DNA of 64,000 bases from Halocaridina rubra (Eukaryota > Arthropoda > Malacostraca > Decapoda > Atyidae): positions 110,001 to 174,000 of the forward strand of contig JAXCGZ010005669.1 in the NCBI GenBank assembly GCA_037179515.1, written 5' to 3'. This document shows, piece after piece, positions 12,583 to 26,522 of this stretch. The translations under genes were made by a program, and so were the position numbers. Each line of letters starts with the position of its first letter. The first letter of the stretch is position 1. A model generated the notes under the pieces. That model was given only the letters and a program-made list of their open reading frames with translations, was not told where the DNA came from and made no database searches.

Positions 12583-12768
<186 letters not shown>

Positions 12769-12794
12769 ACATATGTATGTATATATCTGTGCAG

Positions 12795-15618
12795 TTACCT
12801 AACTGCAATTCCCTAATTGTATTTACGGGATAGAGTCCTATGCTCATAATTCCCCGTCTCCTGGTCGGTTCCTTGTTTGTGCTCAGTGATACTTATCCTA
12901 TTGTTCTTAATATAATGAACTGAATTAGAATTACCTACCTCCTCGCTTAGCAAACTTTAATAATCAACTATACTTATAATAAAGAAATACTTACTTCCAT
13001 CCTGCAAAGATGTTTTCGTATGAGGCTTAAAAGTATGACTTTTAGTTCTAGAGTTAGCCATATCAATATACTGAACCCTATGCACTCTGACAAAACCATG
13101 AAGCAATTTAAAATCCGTCACCATATCCCCTTTATTCTTCAAGCTCAAGTGATAGCATGTCTGATTCTCTCAGCCACTCGTTATAACTGAGATCGTGGAT
13201 TTCTGGCACCAATATCTTAGCATGTATTTGACCTTCTTACAGCTTATTTATATGCATTTTCAAATGCGGATTCCAAAAGGGCGCTGCAATTTAATGCTTT
13301 GGATTTACATAAGTTTTTCTGAAGATTTCCTTGTCCATGTGTCTGAAGGCTACCCTTACATTTGCTAAAAAAAAAAAAGCTTTTATATGCTTTGTAATGT
13401 CATTTATATGTAATTCCGGAGACAAATCTGCCTATATATTTACTCCTAGACATCTGCACCTGCTATTGAGTATCCAAACTTGGGCCTTCTTACACTAATA
13501 CCCATTCTTATCACCTTACATTTTGAAGTATTTAATTTCATTAGCCATTTTTTTCTTTTACCACTTATGCAGACTAGCTAGGTGTTCATGAGGTTCTATA
13601 GCATTGTTTTCGTCTTTTACTTTCTTCACAAAAGTAATTATATTTAAAACTGAATTTGCAGGCTCCTGTAGGTCATTAACATATACAAATAACAAAATTG
13701 GCTCTAAATATGACCCCTGTGGAACCCCACTGCTAACCATTCTCAAGTTAGGCACTGAGTGTCTTAATTAACCTTCTGTCTCCTTCTTTCTACATAGGGT
13801 TTTATTCATTCCAAGACATTTCCATCTATTTTTGCCATTGCTTACAGCTTTTTGATGTCTCCCATGTGGAACCTCATGAAACGCCTTCTGAATATCTCAG
13901 AATATGCAATCCACCCAACCCTCTCTTTCTTGTAAAATCTTGCTTGCCTCATCATAACATTCTAAAAAGTTTGTTACTGTACATCTACCATCTCTGAAAC
14001 CATGTTGTGTCACTGACAAAAAGTTAAATAACTTTGCAAACTATGCTGGTCAGAGAGCTGTATGATTCCTTCCTTTTTGAAGATATGTACCATGTCCACT
14101 AGTTCCATCTACTTGGAATCCGCCTAGATTCCAGCGACTTTTCAGATATGATGCATAATGCCACCGATATTGGTCTAGCACATATCTTTAATACATAAGG
14201 GGGTGCGTCATCAGAACCTGTAGCTCTGTGGGCATGTATTCCCATCAACACTTTGCGTACTTCTGTAGCTGAATAGATGACGTTCTCTAAAACCGGCTCA
14301 TGATCTCTTATCTCTGCAATCTGAGGTAGTGGAATATTTTCAACTGCAAACGCTGACTGGAATTCCTTGTTCAATTCTTCGTATATCTCTTCATCTCTCA
14401 CATTGATACTTCTATTTGCCCTCTTTATATATAAAACTTGTTTTTTTTTACCTTAAATTTTCCTCTGACAAAGCTGTGGAAAAGCTTGGCATTCTCTTTG
14501 GCATTCCTGGTGATATCCCTTTCATGATCTTTCTCTTTGCTATTCTTTTTATTCTTAAGTGATCCCTTATTGCTCCCTTGTACGTCTTAAAGGTATTTAT
14601 ACCTTTTCTCCTCCTATCCCTATTCTATCATTTGACTCTCCAATCCTTAGTTCTCATACACTCATTACTGAACTAATTTCTCTCAGGTATGAATACCTCC
14701 TATTTTGGTGGATGGAATGCAACAAGTAACTATCTTTCCATATTCCTCACAAAAGATTTTTCACACCTCTTGTACAGAGATGTATTTAAATAAAGTCATT
14801 CACTCAATACCTATAAAAAGATAATTAATATTGCTGTAATCTTATTCTGGATAGTTTCTCCTTGTGTCCCTCTCAGTGTCTCTACTTTCCGGCAGAACAT
14901 CTTCAATAATATACTCCATGGAATAGCACATTGTTGGAACTCTTTGCAACTGGCGGCTCATAGTCAGTTTTGCCAATACCCAACACATTATCTGTGAATA
15001 CTAGATCGAGCATTAAAGGCCCATCCCCACTCCTGGTCCTCGTTGGTTTCAGTACATTTTGGTGAAGGAAATTTCCTTGTACACAATCTAGGAATCGCCC
15101 CAAAAGAATCCTCCCTAATGTACTGGTCAAGATTAGTCCAATATATCTCTCTATGATTAAAATCTCCCATAATCAACGTCCCACACTTTCTCCACTGTGC
15201 GATGTTAGCAACTGAGTTTACAACTTCAGTAGTACCTGTATGACTCCTCATAAACATTTAGCTTTTATTGATGCCTTAGTGGACTATATACACCATTTTT
15301 TATAATGCTTTCTTAAATAGTATTTATGCAAACATCAAGAAATTCTTTGAACTCACTTTCTATATCAAAGATTATTTCATCAACATGAAACCTCTCACTT
15401 ATAAGCAATGCTATCTCTCCACCAGTCCTCTCATATTTTTCAACCCCTAATGTTCTGATGCCCATACGAAAGACTGTGACACTGTTTATGTCCTCACTGA
15501 ACTTATTCTCCGTAACCTCCACTGTATCTGCCGTACTGTTGTGAACTATATCCTTAAATTCTACTGCCTTACCAGCTACCCATCAAAATTTGTGTACAGC
15601 ACTCTTGATGAGGATGTA
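12795..15618 (-). mobile_element. CR1-like LINE family B, old copy (endonuclease, RT, 3' UTR)
   Basis: Reading from 15618 down, 15522-15313 gives the start of the endonuclease (KYERTGGEIALLISERFHVD). Then come MGDFNHREIYW (about 15170), LMLDLVFTDNVLGI (about 15000), the RT blocks RATGSDDAPPYVLK (about 14210) and GVPQGSYLEP (about 13730), and the C-terminal block YIDMANSRTKSH (about 13060). The 3' UTR at 12900-12795 carries the family hallmark tttacgggatagagtccta, the complement-strand form of 'ctctttcccgtaaacacaatta'. Frame changes occur throughout. It is the same family as the better copy at 28164-30760. Confidence 0.85.
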
Positions 15619-15619
15619 A

Positions 15620-17050
15620 TTACTTAATTGTGCTTACGGGAAAGAGCCTTATGCTCGTAATTTCCGGTCTTCTGGTTGCTTCGCTTTTTGTACTCAGTGA
15701 TACTTATCATACTTGTCTTTAGAATTATGAATTGAGTTAGCATTAACTACCTCCTCACTTAGCAAATTCCATTCATCAACTACTCAATCACTAAAAAACT
15801 ACTTCATTGGATCCTGCAAAGTTTTCTCATGAAGCTTCAAACTATGACCTCTAGTTCTAGAGCCAGCCATATTAATAAACCAGTCCCTATCTACTCTGTC
15901 ATAATCATGAAGGAAATTAAATACCGTCACCATATCCCCCCTCATTTTTCTAGTTTTGAGTGACGGTAAGTCAAATTCTTTAAGAGTCTCCTCATAAGTG
16001 AGATTGCGTATTTTTCCAGAATAATTATGTGCTTTTTCAAGTGAGGATTCCAAAAGGGGGCTGCATATTTAAGTTTTGGCCTCACATAGATTACATAAAT
16101 AGTTTTGAACATTTCCTTGTCCATGTCTGAAGGCTACCCTTGCACAGTCAGCCCATACTGTGCCATCTATATGCATTTCAGGAGACCAATCTGCCATTAT
16201 GTTTATTCCTAGATCTCTCCCATTCTCTGTCACTTGAAGTTCTGCTCCTGCTATTGAGCCTCCAACCTTGGGCCTTCTCGCACTTGTACCCATTTTTACT
16301 AACTTACATTTTGAAATATTGAATTTCATTACCCACTTTTCTGACCACTCATGCAGACTATTTAGTTTTTTCTGAACTTCTCTACCATTGTTTTCATCTC
16401 TTACTTTCTCATAATCTTAGCATCATCTGCAAACATATTCAAGAATGAATTTAAAGCTTCTGATATGTCATTTATGTATATAAGGAACAAAAGTGGCCCT
16501 AAAGCCATACCTTGTGGAACCCCACTAATAACCCTTCTCAAGTCAGACACTGAGTGTCTTACTCTTCTCCTATGCTCCCTCCCTTCTAAATAAGTTTTTA
16601 TTCATTCCAAGACATTTCCACCTCACCATTACTTGAAGATTATTAATGTCTCCCTTGTGGGGCCGTATCAGATGCCTTCTGGAAGTCTAGGAATATGCAA
16701 TCCTCCAAGCCCCCTCTTTCCTGTAAGATCCGGCTTACCTCATCATAAAATTCTAATAAGTTTGTTTCTGTCGATCTATTTTCTTTGAAGCCATGTTGTC
16801 TCACAGACAAAAAGTTGAAGAATTCCAAGTGAAGAGAAATGTGTGTTCTTAGTAGTTTCTCCATTAATTTGCAAACTATGCTGGTCAAAGAAACAGGCCT
16901 TTTATTAAGAGCTGGATTCCTCCTTCTCTTATAGAAGATAGTACCAAGTTCGCTTGTTTCCAGTTTGTTGGAATCTCCCCGGGGTCCAGTGACTTTTCAT
17001 ATATGATGTATATTGCCGACCATATTCATTTAGCATATTTCTTAAGTAAA
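15620..17050 (-). mobile_element. CR1-like LINE family B, 5'-truncated copy
   Basis: The 3' UTR (15620-15735, tgcttacgggaaagagcc) abuts the previous copy. Going up, 16053-15799 encodes RKMRGDMVTVFNFLHDYDRV and its neighbours, 16329-16069 MKFNISKCKLVKMGTSARRP, and 16888-16643 the RT core (LSVRQHGFKENRSTETNLLE, FLDFQKASDTAPQG). The 5' break is near 17045, followed at 17061-17086 by a GT-rich tract, i.e. (AC)n on the element's own strand. Confidence 0.85.
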
Positions 17051-17344
17051 AAAAGAGATAAATGTGTGTATGTGTGTGTTTGTGTATTTATACGTCCATT
17101 GTTGAGGAATTTTCTCTTAAAACATAATACAATTGTGAAACTTCAAATACACTATGCTTAAGATTCTACCTTGAGAGAATTTATTCAAGGTGGAAGATAT
17201 GAATGATGCCTTGAGCTTTGAGTAAATTATGCATTCCTTTTTAATGCTACATTTTCAAGGGGATATTCTAGACTCGATATTATCAGGCTTGAGTAAATTA
17301 TGCGGTCCCCTCTGATGCTACACTTTCACATGCATCCACACGCA

Positions 17345-17535
17345 CACACACACTTTTTCAGTGTAAGAGTAGTTGATAATTGGAATTGGCTAAGCGAGGA
17401 GGTAGTTAATGCTATCTCAATCCATAGTTTTAAGGACAGGTATGATAAGTATCACTAAGTATAAAATGGAACCGATCAGGAGACGGGAAGATACGAGCTT
17501 TGGGCTCTTTCCCGTAAACACAATTAGGTAATCAC
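17345..17535 (+). mobile_element. CR1-like LINE family B, last about 190 bp
   Basis: Starts right after cacacacacac with tttttcagtgtaagagtagt, i.e. FSVRVVDNWNWLSEEVVNAI, then [13 protein letters not shown] and the 3' UTR (gggctctttcccgtaaacac), ending aggtaatcacacac. It is short and heavily 5'-truncated. Confidence 0.88.
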
Positions 17536-17539
17536 ACAC

Positions 17540-17849
17540 GGTGGGAATTAGAACAGATGCAATCAACATATGTCGAGTTCTTCCTTGTGGTTTTAAAAGA
17601 CTGCAGATTATTTGGAATAGAACAAAATTCTTATTTAGAAAAACAGTCCAAAAAAATTTAATGAATATTTTTTTGAGAAACGATTGGAAAGGGTAAAAGG
17701 AGACGCTGTCCTAAAGGAAACATTGAAGAGTTTCCAGTTACGAGTCAATCACAATACCTAATTTTTTGTGTAAATTGGGGGAGGTATTATAGGTTACATT
17801 AATATGATCCGGTGATTCCATATTTCATTAAGATAATATCCTTCCTATA
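17540..17849. other. No recognisable feature
   Basis: About 310 bp of AT-rich spacer between two family B copies. Confidence 0.5.
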
Positions 17850-20800
17850 AGGGTTAGTTTATTAGAAAAATCATTATACAAAATAAATGAATAAATAAAT
17901 AAATACTAAAAAAAAAGACATGTCAACTATGGCTAAGTTGCCAAGTTTGGTCTTTGCTCATTTATTAAATTTTTCATTTAAATCAAGTTATATTTTTTAA
18001 TAATCACTTTTGACGAATTCTGATCTGGTGATAACATATATTGAGTAATAACTGACAACTTTTTCCTTATATGATTGATTTAGCAGTTAAGAAGAAAATG
18101 TTGAAGGAAATGATGTTCAAGCATCAAGTGTTTTTTTTCAGTTACATTCATGCTTATTTTATGTTTTTTTTTTCTTGTTTATTTCCAAAGTCAAATCTTA
18201 AGTTAGGATGTGTGTTACAAGGAAAACGTTTCACTGAAGAGATCAACTAAGTAACTAAACTAATATTCGTAAGTAGATATAGCAATACTGTGTGAGGTTA
18301 AATACAAACTTTTTTATTCTGTATTTCGTGAGACCCAAAACTCCAAGATGAAACCAATGGTTGGGGGAGAGTTGGTAGAGGATTCCTGGGGTTGTAGGAG
18401 GGGAGTAGCTTTTAGGAACCTGAAACAGAAAGTCTTGGACCTTGAGACCCTTGTTACAAAGCTGGATGATAGATAGAGAATTGAAAGAGAATGAAACATT
18501 TAGAAACAATAAGAACTTTAGAGGATTCTAACCAGGCACAAGGGGAAGAGAAATAAGAACTAAGAAAAGGAATGAAAAACTGGAAGGGGAAAAGGGTTAG
18601 CTAGAAATCAGAATTTCTAAACAAGAAGATAACAGCAAACAGTTGAGTGACAACCTGCATGAATTAAATGCTAGTTCACGGCTCTCTGCTGAGAGAGACA
18701 AGATTGCAGTTTGCAATGTCCAGATAATGGAAAACATCAAACAGTTTAGAAAAGATTTTAAGGAGCTGAATATGGAACATGAGACCATTACAAGCTCCTT
18801 TGCAGATGCAGTAAAGCAAAATATGGAAACAAAAGAGGCAGTGAGGGAGGTTGGACTGGAAAGTGTATATACAATTGACTATATTGAAGCAGTAATAAAA
18901 AAATGAAAATAAATAGTGATTGAATGGGCTAATTCACAGATTAAACAGGCACTTGATAAACAGAAGTCAGTGGTAATTTTAGGGACAAGTGATTCCCAGT
19001 AGTCAACATGGCAAGGGAGATTTGATCATAATAAAACTAGGGTTTTCGACCTCATTAGGAAGCTTGGAGTAGTATGTGGTCCAGAGAATGTTGTAAGCAT
19101 TCACCGAATTGGTAAAAATGGTAGGGACGGATAGGCAAGAATAATTAAAGTAGACATTGACAGAGGTAACACATGTAGAGAACAATTGATGAGTCTAAAA
19201 GACCTTCATAAATTCAGAGCAGTGTTCATTAGAACATACAGAACACAGGAAGAAGTTAGAAAGTTAAATGAGGGAAGAAATGAAGAAGAGAAAACATTTT
19301 TCTTTCAGAACTTTGCCAGCCAAGGGGAGTTAAAGACGATAATGCTAGCAGATCATGGGATGCAGATTCATTAAGATTGCTATACACAGATATAGATGGG
19401 GTAGCTGGCAAGGAGGTAGAATTAATGGATAGGATTCATAACAGTAAGGCAGATATAGTAACAGCTACAGAGAGTAACTTAAAGGAGGACATAAGCAGTG
19501 TCAGTTTGTCTTTAGGGCTTCAGAATATGAAGGGTTGGAAGATATGAGAGGATTGGTGAAAGAATAGCATGTTCATAAGTGAAAGATTTCAGGTTGAAGG
19601 AATAAACTTTGCTAAAGAAAGTGAATTCAAGGAATTATTTGTTGCTCACATAAGTACCAGATCAGAGAGAATTATAATAACTCTTGTATATAACCCATCA
19701 AGGAATCAACATAGGCTAAAGGTTTATGGAGAAACTCAAATAGGAACTATCGAAGTCATAAACTCAGTTGTTTATCATTGCACACGAAAGAAAGAGTAGG
19801 ATTTTGAGTGTGGGATATTTTAATCTTAGAGAGATAGATTAGAAAAATCGTGACCCTTATAGTTGAGAGGACTCATTTGGGGCAATATTCCTAGAATGTG
19901 TTAAAGGGAATTTCCTACAGTAGCATGTAGTAGAACTAACAAGTGACAGTTTTGGAGATGAACCATCATTGCTTGATCTATAATTCACATATAATGTGTT
20001 TGATATTGAAAAAAGTGAGTATGAACCACCAATTTGAAAAGTGATCACTGTCTGTTGTTGATTGACCATTTCAGTGAAGAAGTTCTGCCTGAAAGTAAAG
20101 GCACTGAGAATGACATGAGGTGGAATTTATCCAATTGGAGATTGCAAAAAATTAATTAGCTTTTTGCAGTCCTTGATTGAAAGACCATATATAACAGCAA
20201 ATTTGTAGAAGAAATGTACGAACTATTTTAAAAGGAATATGGGAAGATAGTCACTTGTTGCAAATCTTCCACCAAAGTAGGAGTTTTCATGTCAAAGAGA
20301 TATGGTTCAATAATGAGTGTAAGAGAACTAAGGAGTGGAAGAAGAGGAATAGGAGGAGAAAAAACATAAATGCCTGGCATATATAAAAAAGAGCAAAAAA
20401 TTATTACCTAAGTAAAAGAAGAGAGCCTGAGAGAGATTATGAAAAAGAAGGATAAAGAATATCCCAAAATTTTCCAAAACTTTTTACTAAGAAACCTAAA
20501 GGTTTCAAAGTTAAAGAGTGTGGATGGAAGCATGTCTGAGATGGATGAAGAGATCTGCAAAGAACTGAACAAGGAGTTTCAGTCAGTATTTACAGTAGAA
20601 AATATCCCACCCCCTCAGATTTCAGAGATTGGAGTTCATGGGTGGGTATTACAGAACATCATCTTTTCAGCCACTGAGGTATGCAAAGCGCTGAAAGGGT
20701 TAAAAGCCCATAGGGCTATAGGTCCTGATAATATATTTCATAACATACTTAAGAAATATGCTAAACTAATATCGGTGGTAATGTGCATAAAATTTTAAAA

Positions 20801-22492
20801 AATCTCTGAAATCTAGGGAGTTTCCAAAATTCTGGAAACAAGCGAACGTGGTAGGAATACAGTTCTAAACAATAGACCTATTTCCTTGACCAGCATTGTT
20901 TGCAAATTTTAAGGAGAAACTACTAAGAAAACATATCTCTCTTCACATGGAATCCTTCAACTTTTTATAAGTGAGACAACATGGCTCCAGAGAAGGCAGA
21001 TCAACAGTAACAAACACATTAGAAGTTTATGATGAAGTAAGCTGGAACTTACATGAAAGAGAGGGCTTGGCATATAGCATATTCTTAGATTTTTAGAAGG
21101 TATTTGATGTGGCCCCACATGGGACATTTATTAAGAAGCTGCAAGTAATGGCAAGAATAGGTGGAAATGACTTGGAATGGAAAAAAAAAACTTAATAGGA
21201 AGGCAACAGAGAGTTAGAGTAAAACACTCAGTGTCTGAATAGAGAAGAGTTAGTACTTAGGATCCACAGAGGTCAATTTTAAAGCCATTTATGTTCCTTG
21301 TATAATTAAATGACCTACCAGAGTCTGTAAAGTCATTCTTGAATAAGTTTACAGAAGATGCAATTATTGTGAAGAAAGTAAATGACGAGAACGATTGTAG
21401 AGAGCTTTAGGGACACTTAAATAGTCTGCATGAGTGCTCAGAATAGTGGGTAATGAAATTCAGGACTTCAAAATGTAAGATAATAAGAATGGGTACAAGT
21501 GCGAGAATGCCCAAGCTTGGATGCTCAATAGCAGGTGCAGAACTTCAAGAGACGGAGAATGAGAGACACCTAGGAGTAAACATATTCTCAAATTTGTCCT
21601 TGGAAATGCATATAAATGGCATAGTTAGTTCAGCATATGCTTTCTTAGCAAATGTAAGGGTTGACTCAGACACATGGACAAGGACATGTTTAAAAACATC
21701 CATGTACCTATATGAGGCAAATTGCTTGAATATGCAGCCCCCTTTTGGAATCTTCACTTGAAAAGGCACATAGTTAAGCTGGAAAAAGTTCAAAGGCGTT
21801 CTACGAAACTAATGTCAGATGCAATTATTGTGAAGAAAGTAAATGACGAGAACGATTGTAGAGAGCTATAGGGACACTTAAATAGTCTGCATGAGTGCTC
21901 AGAATAGTGGGTAATGAAATTCAGGACTTCAAAATGTAAGATAATAAGAATGGGTACAAGTGCGAGAATGCCCAAGCTTGGATGCTCAATAGCAGGTGCA
22001 GAACTTCAAGAGACGGAGAATGAGAGACACCTAGGAGTAAACATATTCTCAAATTTGTCCTTGGAAATGCATATAAATGGCATAGTTAGTTCAGCATATG
22101 CTTTCTTAGCAAATGTAAGGGTTGACTCAGACACATAGACAAGGAAATGTTTAAAAACATCCATGTACCTATATGAGGCAAATAGCTTGAATATGCAGCC
22201 CCCTTTTGGAATCTTCACTTGAAAAAGCACATAGTTAAGATGGAAAAAATTCAAAGGCGTTCTACGAAGCTGGTGTCAGAATTACGCAATATCAGCTATA
22301 AGGAGAGGCTGAGGAAATTAGACTTACCATCACTCGAAGCTAGAAGAATGAAGTTAGATATGGTGACGGACTTTTTATTCCTTCTTGGTTTTGACAGAGT
22401 GGATTGGGATAGATATTTTGATATGTAAGCAACCAGTACATGAGGACTTAAGAGCATAGGGCTCTTTCCCGTAAGCACAATTAGGTAAAAAA
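17850..22492 (+). mobile_element. CR1-like LINE family B, near full-length but decayed
   Basis: The 5' UTR-like start (17850-18460) shares blocks such as gctaagttgccaag with the copy beginning at 22497. ORF1 follows (about 18470-19372): a coiled-coil-rich part (NIKQFRKDFKELNMEHETI), then VVILGTSDSQ, IRKLGVVCGPENVVSIHRIG and FIRTYRTQEEVRKLNEGRN, as in the nucleic-acid-binding ORF1 of CR1-like elements. ORF2 (about 19375-22430) starts with endonuclease, then RT (RAIGPDNIFHNILKK about 20715), and the C-terminal DRVDWDRYFDM. The 3' UTR ends gggctctttcccgtaagcac at about 22480. Many stops are present. An internal tandem duplication lengthens it (separate entry). Confidence 0.85.
21357..22278 (+). 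repeat. 461-bp tandem duplication inside the LINE ORF2
   Basis: Two adjacent copies, 21357-21817 and 21818-22278, each begin gatgcaattattgtgaag and cover the end of the RT domain and the start of the C-terminal region. By eye they differ at about 8-10 positions, so roughly 98% identity. The edges share a short cag/caga motif, consistent with a microhomology-mediated event. Confidence 0.97.
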
Positions 22493-22496
22493 AAAT

Positions 22497-25400
22497 TAGG
22501 TTATCTTGATAGTTAGTTTGTTATATGAAATAATTGAATAATTAAAGAAATACAAAAAATACACTTGCCAACAGTACTGAGCTAAGTTGCCAAGTAACAC
22601 AGCTGTCTTATTTTTTTCTTTTAGTTCTCTTTTATTATTTATGTTTATTTTGATGATAGAATTCGGAATATGGATAGAGAAATGAAAGAGAATGACACAA
22701 TCAGAGAAGTAATAAGATTTTTGGAGGAAGCAAATAAAGCACAAGGGCAAGAGAGAAAAGAACTAATGAAATTAATAAGGAAGCTGGAAGGGGAAAAGAG
22801 TGAACAAGAAACCAAAATTTCTAAACAAAAAGGCAACAACAAACAGCTGAATGACAACCTGAATGAATTAAATATTAGTTCACTGATCTCCTCTGAGAGA
22901 GACGAGATTGCAGCTTGGAATGCCCAGATTAAGGAAAACATCGAACAGTTTAGAAAAGTGTTTCAGGAGCTGAATACAGAACATGATACCATGAAAACTT
23001 CCTTTGTTGATGCACTAAAGGGGAATGTGGCAGAAAAAGAGGCTGTAAAGGTGGTGGCATTGAAAAACATGCAAACACCTGGCTATAAAGAAACAATAAT
23101 AGAAAAAATTAAAGTCGTTGTGATGTAAAGGGCAAATACACTGATTAAACACGCACTTGATAAAGAGAAGACAGTGGTAATATCAGGCATAAGCGAATCC
23201 CAGGAGCCAACATGGCAGGGGGAGACTTGATGAAAATAAAGCTAGGATTTTAGACCTAATTAGAAAGCTTGGAGTAGTATGTGGTCCGGAGGATATTGTA
23301 AACATTCACCAACTTGGTAAATATTCTAGGGAGGGAAAGCAAAGACCAACAAAAGTAACCATTGAGAGAGGGGACGCATGCAGAGAAATGTTGATGAGGA
23401 AAAAAAGCCCAAAAGACCTTCAAGAATTCAAAAAAGTGTTCATTAGATGCTACAGAACACAAGAAAAGATGTAGAGGATCAAAAACTTGTGGCAAGAGGC
23501 TAAAAGGTTAAATGAGGAAAGAAGAGAAGAAAATTTATTTTTTCAGATTTCTTCCAGACAAAGGGGAGATAAAGAAGAAATGACCAAAGATCACGGGATG
23601 GGGCCTCATTAAGATTGTTATACACAAATGCTGATGAAATAGCTGGTAAGGCAGTAGAAATAAAAGATAGGATTCACAACAGTAAGGCAGATATAGTAGC
23701 AGTTACAGAGACAAAGAAGAGTGAGGACATAAGTAGGGTCACAGTGTTTCCTAAGGACTTCAGAATATTAAGGGTTGAAAGATCTGAGAGGACTGGTTAA
23801 GGGATAGCATTGCTCATAAGAGAAATGATTCAGGTTGGAGGAATGAGCTTTGCTATAGAAAGTGAGTTCAAGGAATTTCTTGGAGTTCACATAAATACTG
23901 GGTCAGAAAGCATTATAATAACTGCTGTATAAAACCCACCAAGGAACCAACATAGGCTAGAGGTTTATGAGGAAAGTCATATAGGAATTATTGAAGTCAT
24001 AAACTCAGTTGTTAACACTGCATGGAAGAGGAAGTGTAGGATTTTGATTATGGGAGATTTTATAGAGAAATAGATTGGATAAATCTTGACTCACATAGTA
24101 GTGAGGACTCATTCGGGGCAAGATTCCTAGACTGCATACGAGGGAATTTCCTACACCAATATGCACTGGAACTAACGAGGGCCAGGGGTGGGGATAAGCC
24201 ATCGCTACTTGATCTAGTATTCACAGATAACATGTTGGATATTGAAAAAATTTAGTATGAATCACCAATTGAAAAGAATGACCACTGTGTGTTGTTGATG
24301 GAGTATATAATTGAAGATGTTCTGCCTGAGAGTAGAGGCATTGAGGACATGAGGAGCAAATATCCAAATGGAGATTACATCAAAATGAATGAGCTTTTTG
24401 CAGTTATTGACTGAAGGACCTTATTTAATAACAAATCTGTAAAAGAAATGTACAAAATCTTTTGTGAAAAATATGGCAAGATGGAAGATTGCTGCATACC
24501 TGTCACCAAAGTAGGTGTAATTCATGCCAGAGAGAAATGACTCGATAATGAGTGTAAAACAGCTAAGGAGTGGAGAGACAAATGCTGGAAAGGCATAGGA
24601 GGAGAAAAAGCATAAATGCCTGGCAGACCTATAAAAAGCAAGAAATGATTACCTAAGTAAAAGAAGAGAAGCAGAGAGAGACTATGAGGGACGTCACCTG
24701 GTAGGGTATAGAAAATCCCAAACTTTTCCACAGCCTCATCAAACTGAAGATAAAAGAACAGATTTTAAAGCTTAAGAGAGAAGAAGGCAGCATAACTAAA
24801 CAGATGAAGAGATCTGCAGAGAATTAAACAAGGAGTTTCAGTCAGTATTTATAGTAGAAAATACCCCACCCCCTCAGACTGCAGAGATAGAAGCTCATGG
24901 TCTGGTATTAGAGAACATCATCCTTTCAACAACAGAGGTATGCAAAATGTTGATTGATTTAGATGTCCATAAAGCTGCAGGTTCTGATGATATACCCCAT
25001 CGTGTACTTATAAAAAAGGCAAACTCAATATCAGCGGCACTAAGTATCATATTTAAAAAGTTGCAGGAGTCAGGGGAGATTCCAAGATGCTGGAAAAAAG
25101 TGAACGTGATACCTGTCTTCAATAAGTGAAGGAGGGATACGGCTCTAAACTATAGACCTGTTTCCTTGACCAGCATAGTTTGCAAAGATATGTAGAAACT
25201 ACTAAGGAAACATATCTCTCTTCACTTGGAATCCTTCAGCATTTTGTCAGTGAGACAACATGGCTTCAGAGAAGGTAGAACAACAGTAACGAACTAATTA
25301 GAATTTTATGATGAGGTAAGTCGAATCTTACAGGAAAGAGAGGGCTGGGCAGACTGCATATTCCTAGACTTCCAGAAAGAATCTGACACTCTCCCACATG

Positions 25401-26500
25401 GGAGACTTATTAAGAAGCTGCAAGAATAGGTGGAAATGTCTTGAAATGAATAAAAAAATACTTTGAAAGAAGGGAACAGATGGTTAGAGTAAGACACTCA
25501 GAGTCTGAATGGAAAAGAGTTAGTAGTGGAGTTCCACAGGCTTGAGTTTGAGGGCCACTTTTGTTCCTTGTATATATAAATGACCTACCAGAGTCTGTAA
25601 ATTCTTTTATGAATATGTTTGCAATTGATGCAAAGATTGAGAATAAAGTAAGAAATGAGAACATTGGTATAGAAGTTCAGGATGATATAAATCGTCTGCT
25701 TGAGTGGTCAAAAAAGAGGCTAATGAAACTCAATACTTCAAAATGTAAGACAATGAGAATGGGTACAAGTGCAAGAAGGCCCATGCTTGGCTACTTGGTG
25801 GCAGGAGTACAACTTCAAGAAACAGAGAATGAGAGAGATCTAGGAGTAAACATACTGGCCGATTTGTCTCCAGAAATGCATATAAATGGCATAGTAAGGG
25901 CAGCATATGCTTTCTTAGCAAAGGGAAGGGTAGCCTTCAGGCACATGAACAAGGAAATGTTTAGAAATGTTTATGTAACCTATGTGAGGCTAGAGCTTAA
26001 ATATGCAACCCCTTATGGAATCCACACTTGGAAAAGCACGTAGTTAAGCTGGAAAAAGTTCAAAGACATACCACGAAACTGGTACCAAATACACAATCTC
26101 AGTTATTAGGAGAGGTTGAGGGAATTAGACTTATAATCACTCTAATCTAGAAGATTGAGGAGAATATGGTGACAATTTTTATATTCCTTCATGGTTATGA
26201 CAGAGTGGATAGGATCGATATTCGAATATGGCTGGTACTAGAACTAGAGGTCATAGTTTGAAGCTTTGTAAGAAAACTTCTTTGCAGGATGTAATGAAGT
26301 ACTTTTATAATGTAAGAGTAGTTGATAATTGAAATTCGCTAAGCAAAGAGGTAGTTCATGCTAACTCAGTTCATAGTTTTAAGGACAAGTATGATAAGTA
26401 TCACTAAGTACAAAATGGAACCTATGAGGAGATGGGAAGTTGCGAGCTTTGGGCTCTCTCCCGTGAGCACAAGTTTGTATTTACAAGTTAGGTAATTACA
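22497..26500 (+). mobile_element. CR1-like LINE family B, near full-length, second tandem copy
   Basis: Begins immediately after the previous copy's 3' end. ORF1 has an open stretch of 152 residues (22670-23128) that is strongly coiled-coil: EEANKAQGQERKELMKLI and repeated K/E heptads. It continues in broken frames through VVISGISESQEP and FIRCYRTQEK. ORF2 starts near 23610 with LLYTNADEIAGKAVEIKDRI, then ADIVAVTETK (endonuclease), MGDF (about 24050), RT with FLVYINDLPESVNS (about 25560) and MRMGTSARRP (about 25755). The 3' UTR at 26410-26495 has the family hallmark and ends in aattacacacacatacacac. Confidence 0.87.
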
Positions 26501-26522
26501 CACACATACACACACATAAACT

